Source: Sipunculus nudus (taxonomy: Eukaryota; Annelida; Sipuncula; Golfingiida; Sipunculidae). Taken from it: a DNA stretch of 64,000 nucleotides. This document shows, one piece after another, positions 23,263-34,554 of this stretch. The notes beneath the pieces were generated by a model that was not told where the DNA came from, did no database searches, and saw only the letters and a list, made by a program, of their open reading frames with translations. The translations under genes were made by a program, and so were the position numbers. The DNA is taken from contig CM049316.1 in the NCBI GenBank assembly GCA_026874595.1, positions 40,120,695 through 40,184,694 of the forward strand, given 5' to 3'. Every line of letters begins with the position of its first letter. Within the stretch, counting starts at the first letter, position 1.

Positions 23263-23764
23263 TAAACGAATTGAATTTAACTGGAGTTGAAGTTTAAAGC
23301 TCAGGTGAAGTGTCCTTTTCTTGCACTGCTTGCGTAGGAACAAAATAATGTAAGCAGCTGCAATACTCCTTAATCTCTGTTGCTGAGATTTGTATATGGA
23401 ACACGCACCAGTGAAAATGGATGTAAATGATAACATTTCATTTGATTGACAACTGAAATAGAATTAAATAGAATGAATTGAGTTTCTATAAGAATGAATT
23501 CACTTGCAATTGATAAGCTTGAATTGCCCCACGTCTGAAGAAATCCACAATACAAACTAGATGACGATCGATGGGACACTTATGTCTAACTGCATGTTCC
23601 TTTCTAGCGTATCCCGTCCTTTCATTATTATGCACTTTAAGGCCAGTTTAGTTTAATCTCGAATACGACAGATAGTGTCAGGTACATCGAAGACTGAATA
23701 AACTTTATTAAGGGGACATAATCAGGATCAATGTTATTGCCTATTCTTTTACACTATCAGTTCA

Positions 23765-25735
23765 GTTCATAATTGATCTTATTTTGGCAGACGGATTTAT
23801 AATTGACCTTATTTTGGCAGACGGATATGATTGACCACATTTTGGCAGACGCATATAATGGACCTTATTTTTGCAGACGGATTTATAATTGGCCTTATAT
23901 TGACAGACAGATATAATGGACCTTATATTGACAGCCGGGTATAATGGACCAAATTTTGGAAGACGGATTTATAATTGACCTTTTATTGACGGACAGATAT
24001 AATGGACCTTTTATTGACGGACAGATATAATGTACCTTATACTGACAGATAGATATAATGTACCTTATTCAGGCAGACAGATATAATCGAACTTTTTATT
24101 GACAAACGTATAATATGGACCTTTTATTGACAGACGTATAATATGGACCTTTTATTGACAGACGAATTCAATGTAACTTATATTGACACACGGATATAAT
24201 GGATATTGTATTGGCAGACGGATATAATGCACCTTATATTGACAGACGGATATAATGAACCTTATTTTGGCAGACGAACTTACAATTGACCTTATTTTGG
24301 CAGACGGGTATAATGGACCTTATATTGACAGATGGATATGATGGACTTTATATAGGCAGATGGATGTAATGGACCTAATTTTGGCAGACGGATTTATAAT
24401 TGACCTTATTTTGGCAGACGGATATATAGGACCTTATATTGACAGACGGATATAATGGACCTTATATAGGCAGATGGATGTAATGGACCTAATTTTGGCA
24501 GACGGATTTATAATTGACCTTATTTTGGCAGACGGATATGATTGACCTCATTTTGGCAGACGGATTTAATAACTTAATATTGACAAACGTTTAATATGGA
24601 CCTTTTATTGACAGACGGATAAATGTACCTTATTTTGGCAGACAGATATAATCGAACTTTTTATTGACAAACGGATTTATAAATGACCTTATTTTGGCAG
24701 ACGGATATATTGGACCTTATTTTGGCAGACGGATTTATAATTGACCTTATTTTGGCAGACGGATATGATTGACCTCATTTTGGCAGACGGATATAATGGA
24801 CCAAATTTTGGAAGACGGATTTATAATTGACCTTATATTGACGGACAGACATAATGGACCTTATATTGACGGACAGATATAAGGTACCTTATACTGACAG
24901 ATATATATAATGTACCTTATTTTGGCAGACAGATATAATCGAACTTTTTATTGACAAACGTATAATATGGACCTTTTATTGACAGACGAATTCAATGTAA
25001 CTTATATTGACACACGGATATAATGGATATTGTATTGGCAGACGGATATAATGCACCTTATATTGACAGACGGATATAATGAACCTTACATAATATTGGC
25101 AGATGGATATAATGGACCTTATTTTGGCAGACGAATTTGCAATTGACCTTATTTTGGCAGACGGATATAATGGACTTTATATAGGCAGATGGATGTTATG
25201 GACCTAATTTTGGCAGACGGATTTACAATAGACCTTATTTTGACAGACGGATATAATGGACCTTATATTGACAGACGGATTGAAAAAATTAATATTGACA
25301 AACGTATAATATGGACCTTTTATTGACAGACGGGTACAATGTAATTTATCCAGGCAGACGGATAATGGAACTTATTCTGACGGACAGATATAATGGACCT
25401 TATATTAACAGACGGATATAATGGACCTTATATTGACAGTCGGATATAATGGACCTTATATTGAAAGACGGATATAATGACCTTATATTGATAGACGGGT
25501 ATAACTGACCTTATATTGACAGATAGATATAATGACCTTATATTGACAGACGGATATAAGGTAACTTTTCTGGGCGGGCGGACGTAATGGACCTTATATT
25601 AACGGATGAATATAGTAGACCTTCTATTGACAGACGTATAAACTGGATCTTATACGGACTCACGGTTATAAGTGAACCTATATTGAAAGACGATTATAAT
25701 GGACCTTTTACTGACAGACGAATATTATGGACATA
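23765..25735 (+). repeat. Diverged part of giant GACAGACGGATATAATGGACC minisatellite
   Basis: Tandem units of variable length (about 25-32 bp) are built on TTGGCAGACGGATATAATGG and ACCTTATATTGACAGACGGA. They are heterogeneous. Blocks are duplicated at long range: the order seen at about 23940-24270 recurs at about 24795-25090 (spacing roughly 850 bp). It is non-coding, because units vary in length and stops are frequent. Confidence 0.9.
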
Positions 25736-25925
25736 TTGTGGTTCTATAATAGTACATGGTGTGCCCGGAACAATGCGCCGCCTAGCGGCGATGTTCGCAA
25801 CTACCGGTTTATTAGGAGATTCACGGTTACATACGGGTAGTCTTTTGGTGTGGAATGAAAAGTTAATCTGGGATTTAAACTTATGAAAATTCAGCTGTCT
25901 CAAGTTCTTTATTAATGTCCATACA
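25736..25925. other. Non-repetitive island inside the minisatellite
   Basis: About 190 bp of unrelated, more G+C-balanced sequence (including CGCCGCCTAGCGGCG, a short palindrome at about 25778-25792) interrupts the array. The array resumes at about 25926 with TGACATATATATTGGACC. Origin unknown. Confidence 0.6.
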
Positions 25926-28000
25926 TGACATATATATTGGACCTTTCACTGGCAGACGGATATAATGGACCTGATATTGACAGAAGGATATAATATATCT
26001 TTATTGACAGACGAATATAATGGACCTTTTACTAACAGACGGATATCATGGACCTTTTACTAACAGACGAATATAATGGACCTTTTACTAAGAGACGGAT
26101 ATCATGGACCTTTTACTCACAGACGGATATCATGGACCTTTTACTAACAGACGGATATCATGGACCTTTTACTAACAGACGGATATAATGGACCTTTTAC
26201 TAACAGACGGATATCATGGACCTTTTACTAACAGACGGATATAATGGACCTTTTACTAACAGACGGATATAATGGACCTTTTACTAACAGACGGATATCA
26301 TGGACCTTTTACTAACAGACGGATATAATGGACATTTTACTAACAGACGGATATAATGGACCTTTTACTAACAGACAGATATAATGGACCTTTAACTAAC
26401 AGACGGATATAATGGACCTTTTACTAACAGACGGATATAATGGACCTTTTACTAACAGACGGATATAATGGACCTTTTACTAACAGACGGATATAATGGA
26501 CCTTTACTAACAGACGGATATAATGGACCTTTTACTAACAGACGGATAAAATGGACCTTTTACTCACAGACGGATATCATGGACCTTTTACTCACTCGGA
26601 TATAATGGACCTTTTACTAACAGACGGATATAATGGACCTTTTACTAACAGACGGATATCATGGACCTTTACTAACAGACGGATATAATGGACCTTTTAC
26701 TCACAGACGGATATAATGGACCTTTTACTCACAGTCGGATATCATGGACCTTTTACTGACAGACGGATATCATGGACCTTTTACTAACAGACGGATATAA
26801 TGGACCTTTTACTAACAGACGGATATAAAGGAACTTTTACTAACAGACAGATATAATGGACCTTTTACTAACAGACGAATATAATTTACCTTTTACTAAC
26901 AGACGGATATAATGGACCTTTTACTAACAGACGGATATAAAGGACCTTTTACTAACAGACAGATATTATGGACCTTTTACTAACAGACGGATATAATGGA
27001 CCTTTTACTAACAGACGGATATAATGGACCTTTTACTAACAGACGGATATAAAGGACCTTTTACTAACAGACGGATATAATGGACTTTTTATTAACAGAC
27101 AGATATAATGGACCTTTTACTAACAGACGGATATAATGGACCTTTTACTAACAGACGGATATAATGGACTTTTTATTAACAGACAGATATAATGGACCTT
27201 TTACTAACAGACGGATATAATGGACCTTTTACTAACAGACGGATATAATGGACCTTTTACTAACAGACGGATATAATGGACTTTTTATTAACAGACAGAT
27301 ATAATGGACCTTTTAGTAACAGACGGATATAATGGACCTTTTACTAACAGACGGATATAATGGACCTTTTACTAACAGACGGATATAATGGACCTTTTAC
27401 TAACAGACGGATATAAAGGACCTTTTACTAACAGACGGATATAATGGACTTTTTATTAACAGACAGATATAATGGACCTTTTACTAACAGACGGATATAA
27501 AGGACCTTTTACTAACAGACAGATATAATGGACCTTTTACTAACAGACGGATATAATGGACCTTTTACTAACAGACGGATATAATGGACCTTTTACTAAC
27601 AGACGGATATAAAGGACCTTTTACTAACAGACGGATATAATGGATCTTTTACTAACAGACAGATATAATGGACCTTTTACTCACAGTCGGATATCATGGA
27701 CCTTTTACTCACAGACGGATATCATTGACCTTTTACTAACAGACGGATATAATGGACCTTTTACTAACAGACGGATATAAAGGACCTTTTACTAACAGAC
27801 AGATATAATGGACCTTTTACTAACAGACGAATATAATTTACCTTTTACTAACAGACGGATATAATGGACCTTTTACTAACAGACGGAAATCATGGACCTT
27901 TTACTAACAGACGGATATCACGGACCTTTTACTAAGAGACAGATATCATGGACCTTAATTTGACAGACGGATATGATGAGCCTTATATTTGCAGAAGGGG
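25926..28000 (+). repeat. Homogeneous 28-bp minisatellite core
   Basis: More than 70 near-identical units of the form TAACAGACGGATATAATGGA followed by CCTTTTAC; for example AGACGG at 26401 recurs at 26429. Single-base variants (TATCATGG, TATAAAGG, CAGATATAATGG, GGACTTTTTATT) recur in ordered blocks, which points to unequal exchange of multi-unit segments. Twenty-eight is not a multiple of three and stops occur, so it does not encode protein. Confidence 0.97.
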
Positions 28001-28176
28001 TTACTGGAATTTATTTTGAGAGACAGATGTAATGGACAGACTGGTGTACGGAATTAATGGTTATAATATCGACAGACTTGCCGACGGATTTCAATGACGT
28101 TATAAAAGAAAACGAATTAACGCAGCTTCATACAGCAGACGGATTTAAGGATCCTTTTATCATTTCATTTACCTTA

Positions 28177-29356
28177 CCGTATTTCTATGATTAGACGCCC
28201 GAGTTTTTATTTATTTTTTCAGACCCTGCTTTGACCCGGCGTCTTAACAAGGCCGGCGTTTATTAAAAAAAACATTATCAGACTCGTCTGACAAAACTAA
28301 AAAAGATCACGTCGAAACAATAAACCCGCCGGTGACTACTTAGGGACATAATTGAAAACATCGCCGATACAAAGATTGTGTTTACGAAATGTCCTTAGAT
28401 GCCATAGGGATATGGGATACACGCAGTCTCCACAATCACGCACCATAATAAGAATTTACGGGGAATCACAGCGAGAGATTGCAGTTGACCACAGGAATCT
28501 GAAAGCGCGGCCCTCTCGAAACCATGTACCCAAGTGTTTCACATGGCTGTTCCATCTATTTTACACAGCGATCAGTCGGTAATAATTTCATGACACCTAC
28601 CTTAACACTTTTTAACTGATTCAGCTTGACACAGCGTATTCCAGCGTTACCGACCTGTTATATACTGGTATTTGACATTTACTGCCGGGAATATTCCACT
28701 GATTGTATAATTGTCGACAAGAGTAAATACTATTTTAACTGTTCAGATTATCTCAGAAGCGTGGTGTCATTGGGGACACACTTAAAAGCACTTAAAAAAT
28801 GAAATGAAGGAACGTAATTTGGCTTGACAAAAGCTTGAAAAATTGTACCGCTTGACATCATCATTTAATAATTTCATGCTACATAAGAAATATGTGTCCA
28901 AACGTATCTGAACAGTTCTGAACATTAACTCTGATTAACATTAACGTACCAATTTTTCAAGTTACTTATTGAGTCATGCGGTTCTAAGTTTACCTAGCTT
29001 GACAGCAGTAATAGTGTCAGCCTTCTCACTGTTGACGAATTTGTGTAGAATATATTAAGTTTGGTGATCGGCTAATAGGCATGCACGTAAGAAAAAAGAG
29101 AGATTTATAGAGAAATTAAACATATTATCACAGAAATACACAAACCGAAAATCATACAACCATCTCCGATTACTTTGACTTGTAAATGAACCAATTAAGT
29201 GACGGGAAAAGATATCTGGCGGCAAACATGGAAACTAGTCTGACACCCGGCCTGTGATAGAGACCGATATCTATTAAAGGCCGGCATTTATTAATCTGCG
29301 ACATTGTTATGCCCCGGCGACTATTTAAGTCCCGGCGTCTGATCAAGGAAATGCGG
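28177..29356. mobile_element. Non-autonomous TIR DNA transposon nested in the minisatellite
   Basis: The left end CCGTATTTCTATGATTAGAC matches the reverse complement of the right end, CCGCATTTCCTTGATCAGAC. Similarity continues inward for about 90 bp (AGACGCC, GGCCGGCGTTTATTAA against GGCCGGCATTTATTAA). TA flanks both ends (28175-28176 and 29357-29358). Minisatellite-like units (CAGACGGATTTAAGG; GCAGACGGATTAATG) lie on both sides. The roughly 1.18-kb interior has no transposase. Confidence 0.75.
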
Positions 29357-29900
29357 TATATATTTGCAATATTTGCAGACGGATTAATGTAAAGGAAGGT
29401 GGATTTAAGAGGTGTTATTTCAGTAAAGAGATATATTTGGCCTCATAATGTAAGAGGGATTTAAGTGATCTCATATTGGATTTAGAAAGCCTTCATACTG
29501 GTATTTGGATTTAAGGGTTCTTGTATTGGCCTCGGATATATTAGGCCTCGTATTGAAGGGTCATTTTAATTGCAGATGGTTTATAGATGGGTCTCACATT
29601 GACAGACGGATTTAAGAGTTCATTCTTTAAAGAGAAGATTCATTTAAGGAATTCATTTTGGCAGGAAGATTACTGATTTAATTGACCTAATATTGGTTAT
29701 CATTTTACTTTGGCAGATGGATTTAAAGTTCGGCATATGGGCAGATGGATTTAATAGGTCTCATGTTGGCAGACGAGTTTAAAGGGGGTATATAATATTG
29801 GCAAGAGGATTTAATGGACGTGGTATTGGCAGATTGGTTCAAAGGGCCTTGTAATTATCGGACGTATTTAATGGGTCTAAGCTTGGCAGACTGGTTTACA
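29357..29900 (+). repeat. Right, highly diverged flank of the minisatellite
   Basis: Scattered units such as TTGACAGACGGATTTAAGAG, TTGGCAGATTGGTTCAAAGG and TTGGCAGACTGGTTTAC recur at about 30-50 bp spacing. They derive from the same motif as the core array. Confidence 0.75.
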
Positions 29901-30302
29901 TGAACTTCACAATTGAAGCGGAATTTCAATATATATATATATATCAAAAAATCCAATATTGTCTCGGTTTGCCACCAGGGGTCATTACATTCACCCGTTT
30001 CAGTTTTCCTTTTCTGGTCACCCTTTTTACAATGCGTCTTTTCATTTTTCAGTTGTTTACAGGTCAAAACAGGTTATTTACCGTCCTTCTATTGTTTTAG
30101 TAACGTGCCTCGTTTACAGTTCAGTCTCATGATACGCTTTCCTGTGTTTAGGTGTTCAGACAGTCAGGGATCGTGAGAGAGCACACACCATAAGTACTGG
30201 CAAAACTTGTAAATGATTATGATTAAAGTCACGTTCTGTCAACCAGTATAGTTTTTCGTCAAATAATGCTTTATGTGCGTGCCTGAAACTATTCGGCCTA
30301 CG

Positions 30303-30340
<38 letters not shown>
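30303..30340. repeat. (AT)n microsatellite
   Basis: An AT run with one AAA interruption. Confidence 0.95.
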
Positions 30341-31981
30341 TAGTGGTAGCATTTGGCTTACAAAATATGACAAGGTAGGCAACTTAGCCAAAACCTTTCG
30401 GCAGTGGGTCACAAAAGGTCATGGTTCACGTTAGGTCATGCTACTGCGCTTCCCTTACCTGTCAACGAAAGCCGCTTCAGCTCATATTACAAGTGATAAC
30501 ACGGTATTATAGTCTTTATATTGGGTCGTTTGACCTGATTTCATTGTAGTGTCTAAGAACATTGGAGATATGAAAACTTTATTATAAACAGGGATTCAAG
30601 CGCCTGTGCTAATATAAAACTACGGTTTCACAGCATTCCAACCTAAGGAAGTACCAGGGATCAAGTAAACAAAGTTTATTTCTCGAAGAACATCTCGTAC
30701 ATCCAGAACACCAAGACAATTTGCTGACTGATATTATCTCCACAATAATCGAATCGAAAGCTTAAACTTTAATTCCTGACTCCGATGAAAGACCGTTTTA
30801 ACATCATCAAAGGAACCTAGGCGATCGAAGCAACAGTTTGGGGGGTGGGGGGGGGGGGGGGGGAAACTCAACAAATCTACTATGAAAATTAACCAACACT
30901 GCTTGTAAATGTTAACCATCCTACCACCCCTTCCTGTACCCAGTTAAACTCTCCCACCTCTACAGGAAAGGTAAATACTCAGCAGAGCAACAGCATTTGA
31001 CAAATGACATATGCCGGCAGAGAGTTTCATTTGCATGTAAATGCCCCCCCCCCCCTTTTGTACTTTGTCTAGAGTGTGTTAGATACCACCTGGCAATACC
31101 AGCATGCGTTACCCGTTTAGGGAATATTTTATACTGCATGGAATTTTCTACCTCGTTTTGAAATTCAATGTTAACTTGCATGCATTGAGCCCCCTAAAGC
31201 CAACCCAGTGTTGCAATTCGATCAAACGGTTCCGTCGCCAACCATCATCTGAAATACACTGAATCGCTGGTCAACAACCAAACTATCTCAAGCAACCGAT
31301 GGTCTCTCCGATATACTCCGTTAAACGCTTGGCTCTACAGCATTATTTATATTACACAAATATTTAAAATGACGTCACTTTACTAGAATAATCCAGTATC
31401 CTTCCATTGGCTCAGGTACTACGGAGATCTTTCTAACCCTTTCTCGACCCTTTTTTTCATGTGTACGTATCGGATTTCGAAAGCTTCCAGGAGTACCACA
31501 TTAAAACGAGAATACGTTATAATTCATTATTTTCAATAAACGTATTATTTTCTGAACAACTAATGCAAGTGACCTGACGTATAATTATTTAAATTATTAA
31601 TAATTATTCATTAAATGTGTCATTAAATATGGCTATCTTTGAATACTAACATGAATATATATATACATATATACATATATAAATATTATATATATATAAT
31701 TTATTATGTCTCTTTGAAAAGTTGACATTTACACTCGATAAGCTTAATATACGATGTAAATTATCTAAAATCAATTCAAAATTTTCCAATCAATATTAGA
31801 TCTATGAAGAAGACAATAATTTAAACCCGTTAAAGTGTTCTTTCTGATGGTACACACATTTTTTAAACTTTAATTTATTTTCTTAAAATAAAAATGTTTA
31901 AACAGTGCACTATTTGAAGCACCCAGTAACAACAAGTCACTTTTTAGAAGGCTAATATTAAACTACATATCACGATAGTGC

Positions 31982-31987
31982 TTTATT
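31982..31987 (-). terminator. Candidate poly(A) signal for the GPCR
   Basis: TTTATT on the plus strand is AATAAA on the minus strand, about 250 bp beyond the GPCR stop. Motif and position only. Confidence 0.3.
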
Positions 31988-32234
31988 GTTTTTTCCTCCA
32001 TCATGCCTCTATCAACCGTAAAGTTGAAATTTTTCTTTTAATTCAATACAAAATTCAAAATTTCATTTTTTCCAATGAGAAAGACATACATGTAGTAGAA
32101 GGAAAAAATCTATTGTCATGTAGTTAAATAATACCCCAATAAAAAAGTGGCTTACTGTTAATTGGAAAACTTTTGGACTGATTTTAGATACAGTGTTTTT
32201 CGCAAAATAAGCTACCGTACTTTAAGCAGACTTT

Positions 32235-33281
32235 TTAAAACCTTTGTTCATTGGAACTCCTTTCCTTTTGCGTCGCAACGTGGTGTCTGCGGTTTCGACA
32301 ACAGAAACATAGAATAAACCTGTCTCGAAAAGCATTCCAGAATATTATATACAAAAAGAAATTGGTGCAGTAGTTCAGGTAGGAGACACCAGCTGTGATG
32401 CTCACGGCTACCATTAAGTTATTCTGGAAGTCGTCGTGAGTAGGTCTGGAGAGAAGGGTGTAAGCCACAAATTCTATAGTCCATAGTAAACTGTAGGGAA
32501 TCTTACAAAGCAGAAACCGTATCGCCAGAACTGTTGTCATCCCTGTAATCTGTGCCTCTACATTTTTCTTTCTTTCATTACCCGGAGTTGTGCTTGTCTT
32601 CCTCTGTTTAATTATCGAACGAACCATCATGACTGTCAATGACGTTATTATGATTAACATCAGTATCTCACACACACCTATACCGATTATAGTATCAGCG
32701 TAAAAATATACATCTTCTTGTAGCTTAGTGACGGGATCACATCCCTTGTATACTTCCCTGTTTGCGTACCTTATAGTTATTGGCGCATAGGAGCCTAGCA
32801 CAAAGGCTGAAACGCCGCAAACTGTGACGGCGAGCAAGGCTGAGGACATTTTTTCGCATTTGTAAGCTTTGAAGGGGCATGCAAATATGATCGTCCGGCT
32901 TAAGCAGACAGCTACTGTGATAAACGTGTCCATGAAGGATATGCTGTACCGGAAATACCAGACGGTCGCGCATGCCCAGTCCACAGGAAGAACCCACTTC
33001 CGCCGTACAATCGTTTCAAGGATTAACATCAGTGTGTTGGTGACCGCAAGGGTTGTCAGGTATATCCCCGATGTTGTCTTCCGTATGGGTGAGGCCAGTA
33101 ATAATGCAGCGGAGAGGACGTTGCCACAGACACCCGTAATGACGCACGCCGTCAAAATGTCCAAACGAAGCAGCAAATGCCAAGAACTGAAATAGTCAAA
33201 CTCCTCACTGCTGCTACTGCTGGTGTTACTGGATTGCGTGTGGGTGGCAACGGTTGGTGTAGAACTGATGTTCCAACCCAT
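32235..33281 (-). CDS. Divergent class A (rhodopsin-like) GPCR, single exon
   Basis: A 348-residue seven-helix receptor, probably for an unknown (perhaps peptide) ligand at the cell surface. The Ser/Thr-rich N-terminus has N-glycosylation sequons at Asn4 and Asn19. Helices lie at roughly 42-64, 73-93, 105-127, 147-168, 197-221, 246-272 and 288-313. Class A marks kept: Gly-Asn54 in TM1, Cys104 and Cys181 for the extracellular disulfide, Arg129, Pro262 and Tyr311. Departures: Asn82 where TM2 usually has Asp, SRT (128-130) for DRY, CKIP for CWxP, NFFLY (307-311) for NPxxY, and no obvious TM4 Trp or TM5 Pro. A Cys-rich helix-8 end (CFCC, 325-328) could be palmitoylated. The ATG at 33281 is the only start that gives a full N-terminus. 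Family membership is clear; the ligand cannot be named. Confidence 0.9.
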   Translation of the reverse strand: MGWNISSTPTVATHTQSSNTSSSSSEEFDYFSSWHLLLRLDILTACVITGVCGNVLSAALLLASPIRKTTSGIYLTTLAVTNTLMLILETIVRRKWVLPVDWACATVWYFRYSISFMDTFITVAVCLSRTIIFACPFKAYKCEKMSSALLAVTVCGVSAFVLGSYAPITIRYANREVYKGCDPVTKLQEDVYFYADTIIGIGVCEILMLIIITSLTVMMVRSIIKQRKTSTTPGNERKKNVEAQITGMTTVLAIRFLLCKIPYSLLWTIEFVAYTLLSRPTHDDFQNNLMVAVSITAGVSYLNYCTNFFLYIIFWNAFRDRFILCFCCRNRRHHVATQKERSSNEQRF

Positions 33282-33299
33282 GGTTAAAATTATATCAGA

Positions 33300-33500
33300 G
33301 CGAAAGATCTGATGGGTTGGGCGTTTCCCAAAAGTTAAGGCGTTTAACTTCGGAACAGAATGTCCCTAGTTCGAACTCGGTCGCTGCTTCAAAAGCAAAA
33401 TGGCGCAATCTCGATAGAATCCTCAGAGGTTCGCTAGGGCGTCTACCCTACAGGTCATGCCTCCTGATTTTTTCCTGGCTCCAGGCGTATAAAACCTGAA
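33300..33500 (+). mobile_element. Possible tRNA-SINE fragment
   Basis: GGCGTTTAACTTCGG followed by CCCTAGTTCGAACTCGG resembles a decayed tRNA head (B-box-like GTTCGAACTC), just upstream of the GPCR start. No clear tail is seen. Confidence 0.3.
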
Positions 33501-34483
33501 ATGGGAAAGGCATAAAAAATCATTCTTATCACAAGTTTAACTTTGTCTTTATCCAATAGACAGTGACACCAACCAACTATGTGCCTGTCCTTTACCAGGG
33601 TCGCTTGAATGCCTATTTGTGGTTTGTTTTTTAAAGAGAAAATGGACGAAACTGTGCACTGCGTGAGAATGCCTGACGTAGTATTTCGTACGGAGATAGT
33701 ATGTATCACTAAAGAGGTGTAATATGCACTGTCGCTTTCTTCCCATTTCCCCCCTGATATAAGGATTCAAGCGACTGTGCCTTTACAAACATCTGGTATA
33801 AAAAAAGGAAACCTACTAAAAAGAATTGACCCACATATATGCTTAAGCAATTATTTACCTATCAGAGTTTGGTTCAAACGGGACTCAGTGCATCTTAATG
33901 CAATTGCATGTGATATTTGCAATCTAGGTCACACCAAAAACAATTAATATTTATTAATTAAAATTAAAAAATAAGTATTATTTAATGTTGACATTTACAT
34001 GCATGTCTGACTAAATGTCAAATAATAATACGCAATTGTCACTGTTCATTTTTTCTAACCTATCTGCAAGTAAGCAAATGTTAACGTACTCTGTACAAAA
34101 TGAAATATTTCCAAAAGATGAAAAAAAGATCGCTCCAAATGTTTCTTCCCATAGTCCGTAGAATAATTAATTCTTTTTCTCGCTGTAGAGTGTAATTTTT
34201 TACCGTGTTTCTCTTGAAACGTCTATTAATTAAGGAACCTTTTATAAAACCAACCGCATACAGGATGTTCGTTTTGTCCGCGATAAGGGGCCTGCCAAAA
34301 TGATCAAGACAGGTTAAGGAAAGATATCTGTCGGCAAGTCAGATAAACCAGACAACTTAAAAGGGTATGTTTTAACTAGTGACCTTCTAAATTTCGCCCA
34401 TGTTAACTTACCATATTAGATGTTTATTAAGACAAACAAGCTTATACTTCCATCACAGACGTCATATCAGGTTGTATTAAAAG

Positions 34484-34489
<6 letters not shown>
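33501..34489. other. Spacer upstream of the GPCR
   Basis: Likely includes the GPCR promoter or 5' UTR, but no core-promoter motif is convincing. No coding exon is recognised. Confidence 0.4.

Positions 34490-34552
<63 letters not shown>
34490..34552. repeat. (AT)n microsatellite
   Basis: An AT run of about 60 bases, among the longest in the window. Confidence 0.95.

Positions 34553-34554
<2 letters not shown>

Larger units (their letters stand above)
29901..32234. other. Intergenic stretch downstream of the GPCR
   Basis: Contains (AT)n near 30303-30340, a G run near 30841-30863 and a C run near 31045-31056. TTTATT at 31982-31987 would be AATAAA for the minus-strand GPCR, about 250 bp after its stop. 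No other gene is supported. Confidence 0.45.

Noticed and set aside
22969-23436. 155-codon minus-strand frame
   Set aside because: It runs through a dispersed repeat and a truncated SINE. The string PGIEPGSPSDT is the translated tRNA-like B-box region, a classic false ORF.
25587-25886. 99-codon open frame spanning the end of the diverged minisatellite
   Set aside because: It is formed by repeat units of variable length plus the unique island, with no family match. It is a chance frame.
23765-28000. CRISPR array
   Set aside because: Repeat units are contiguous, without unique spacers of constant length, and the window is eukaryotic.
32869-33195. 108-codon plus-strand frame opposite the GPCR
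   Set aside because: Antisense shadow of the GPCR coding sequence. The minus-strand frame has seven hydrophobic helices and family motifs.
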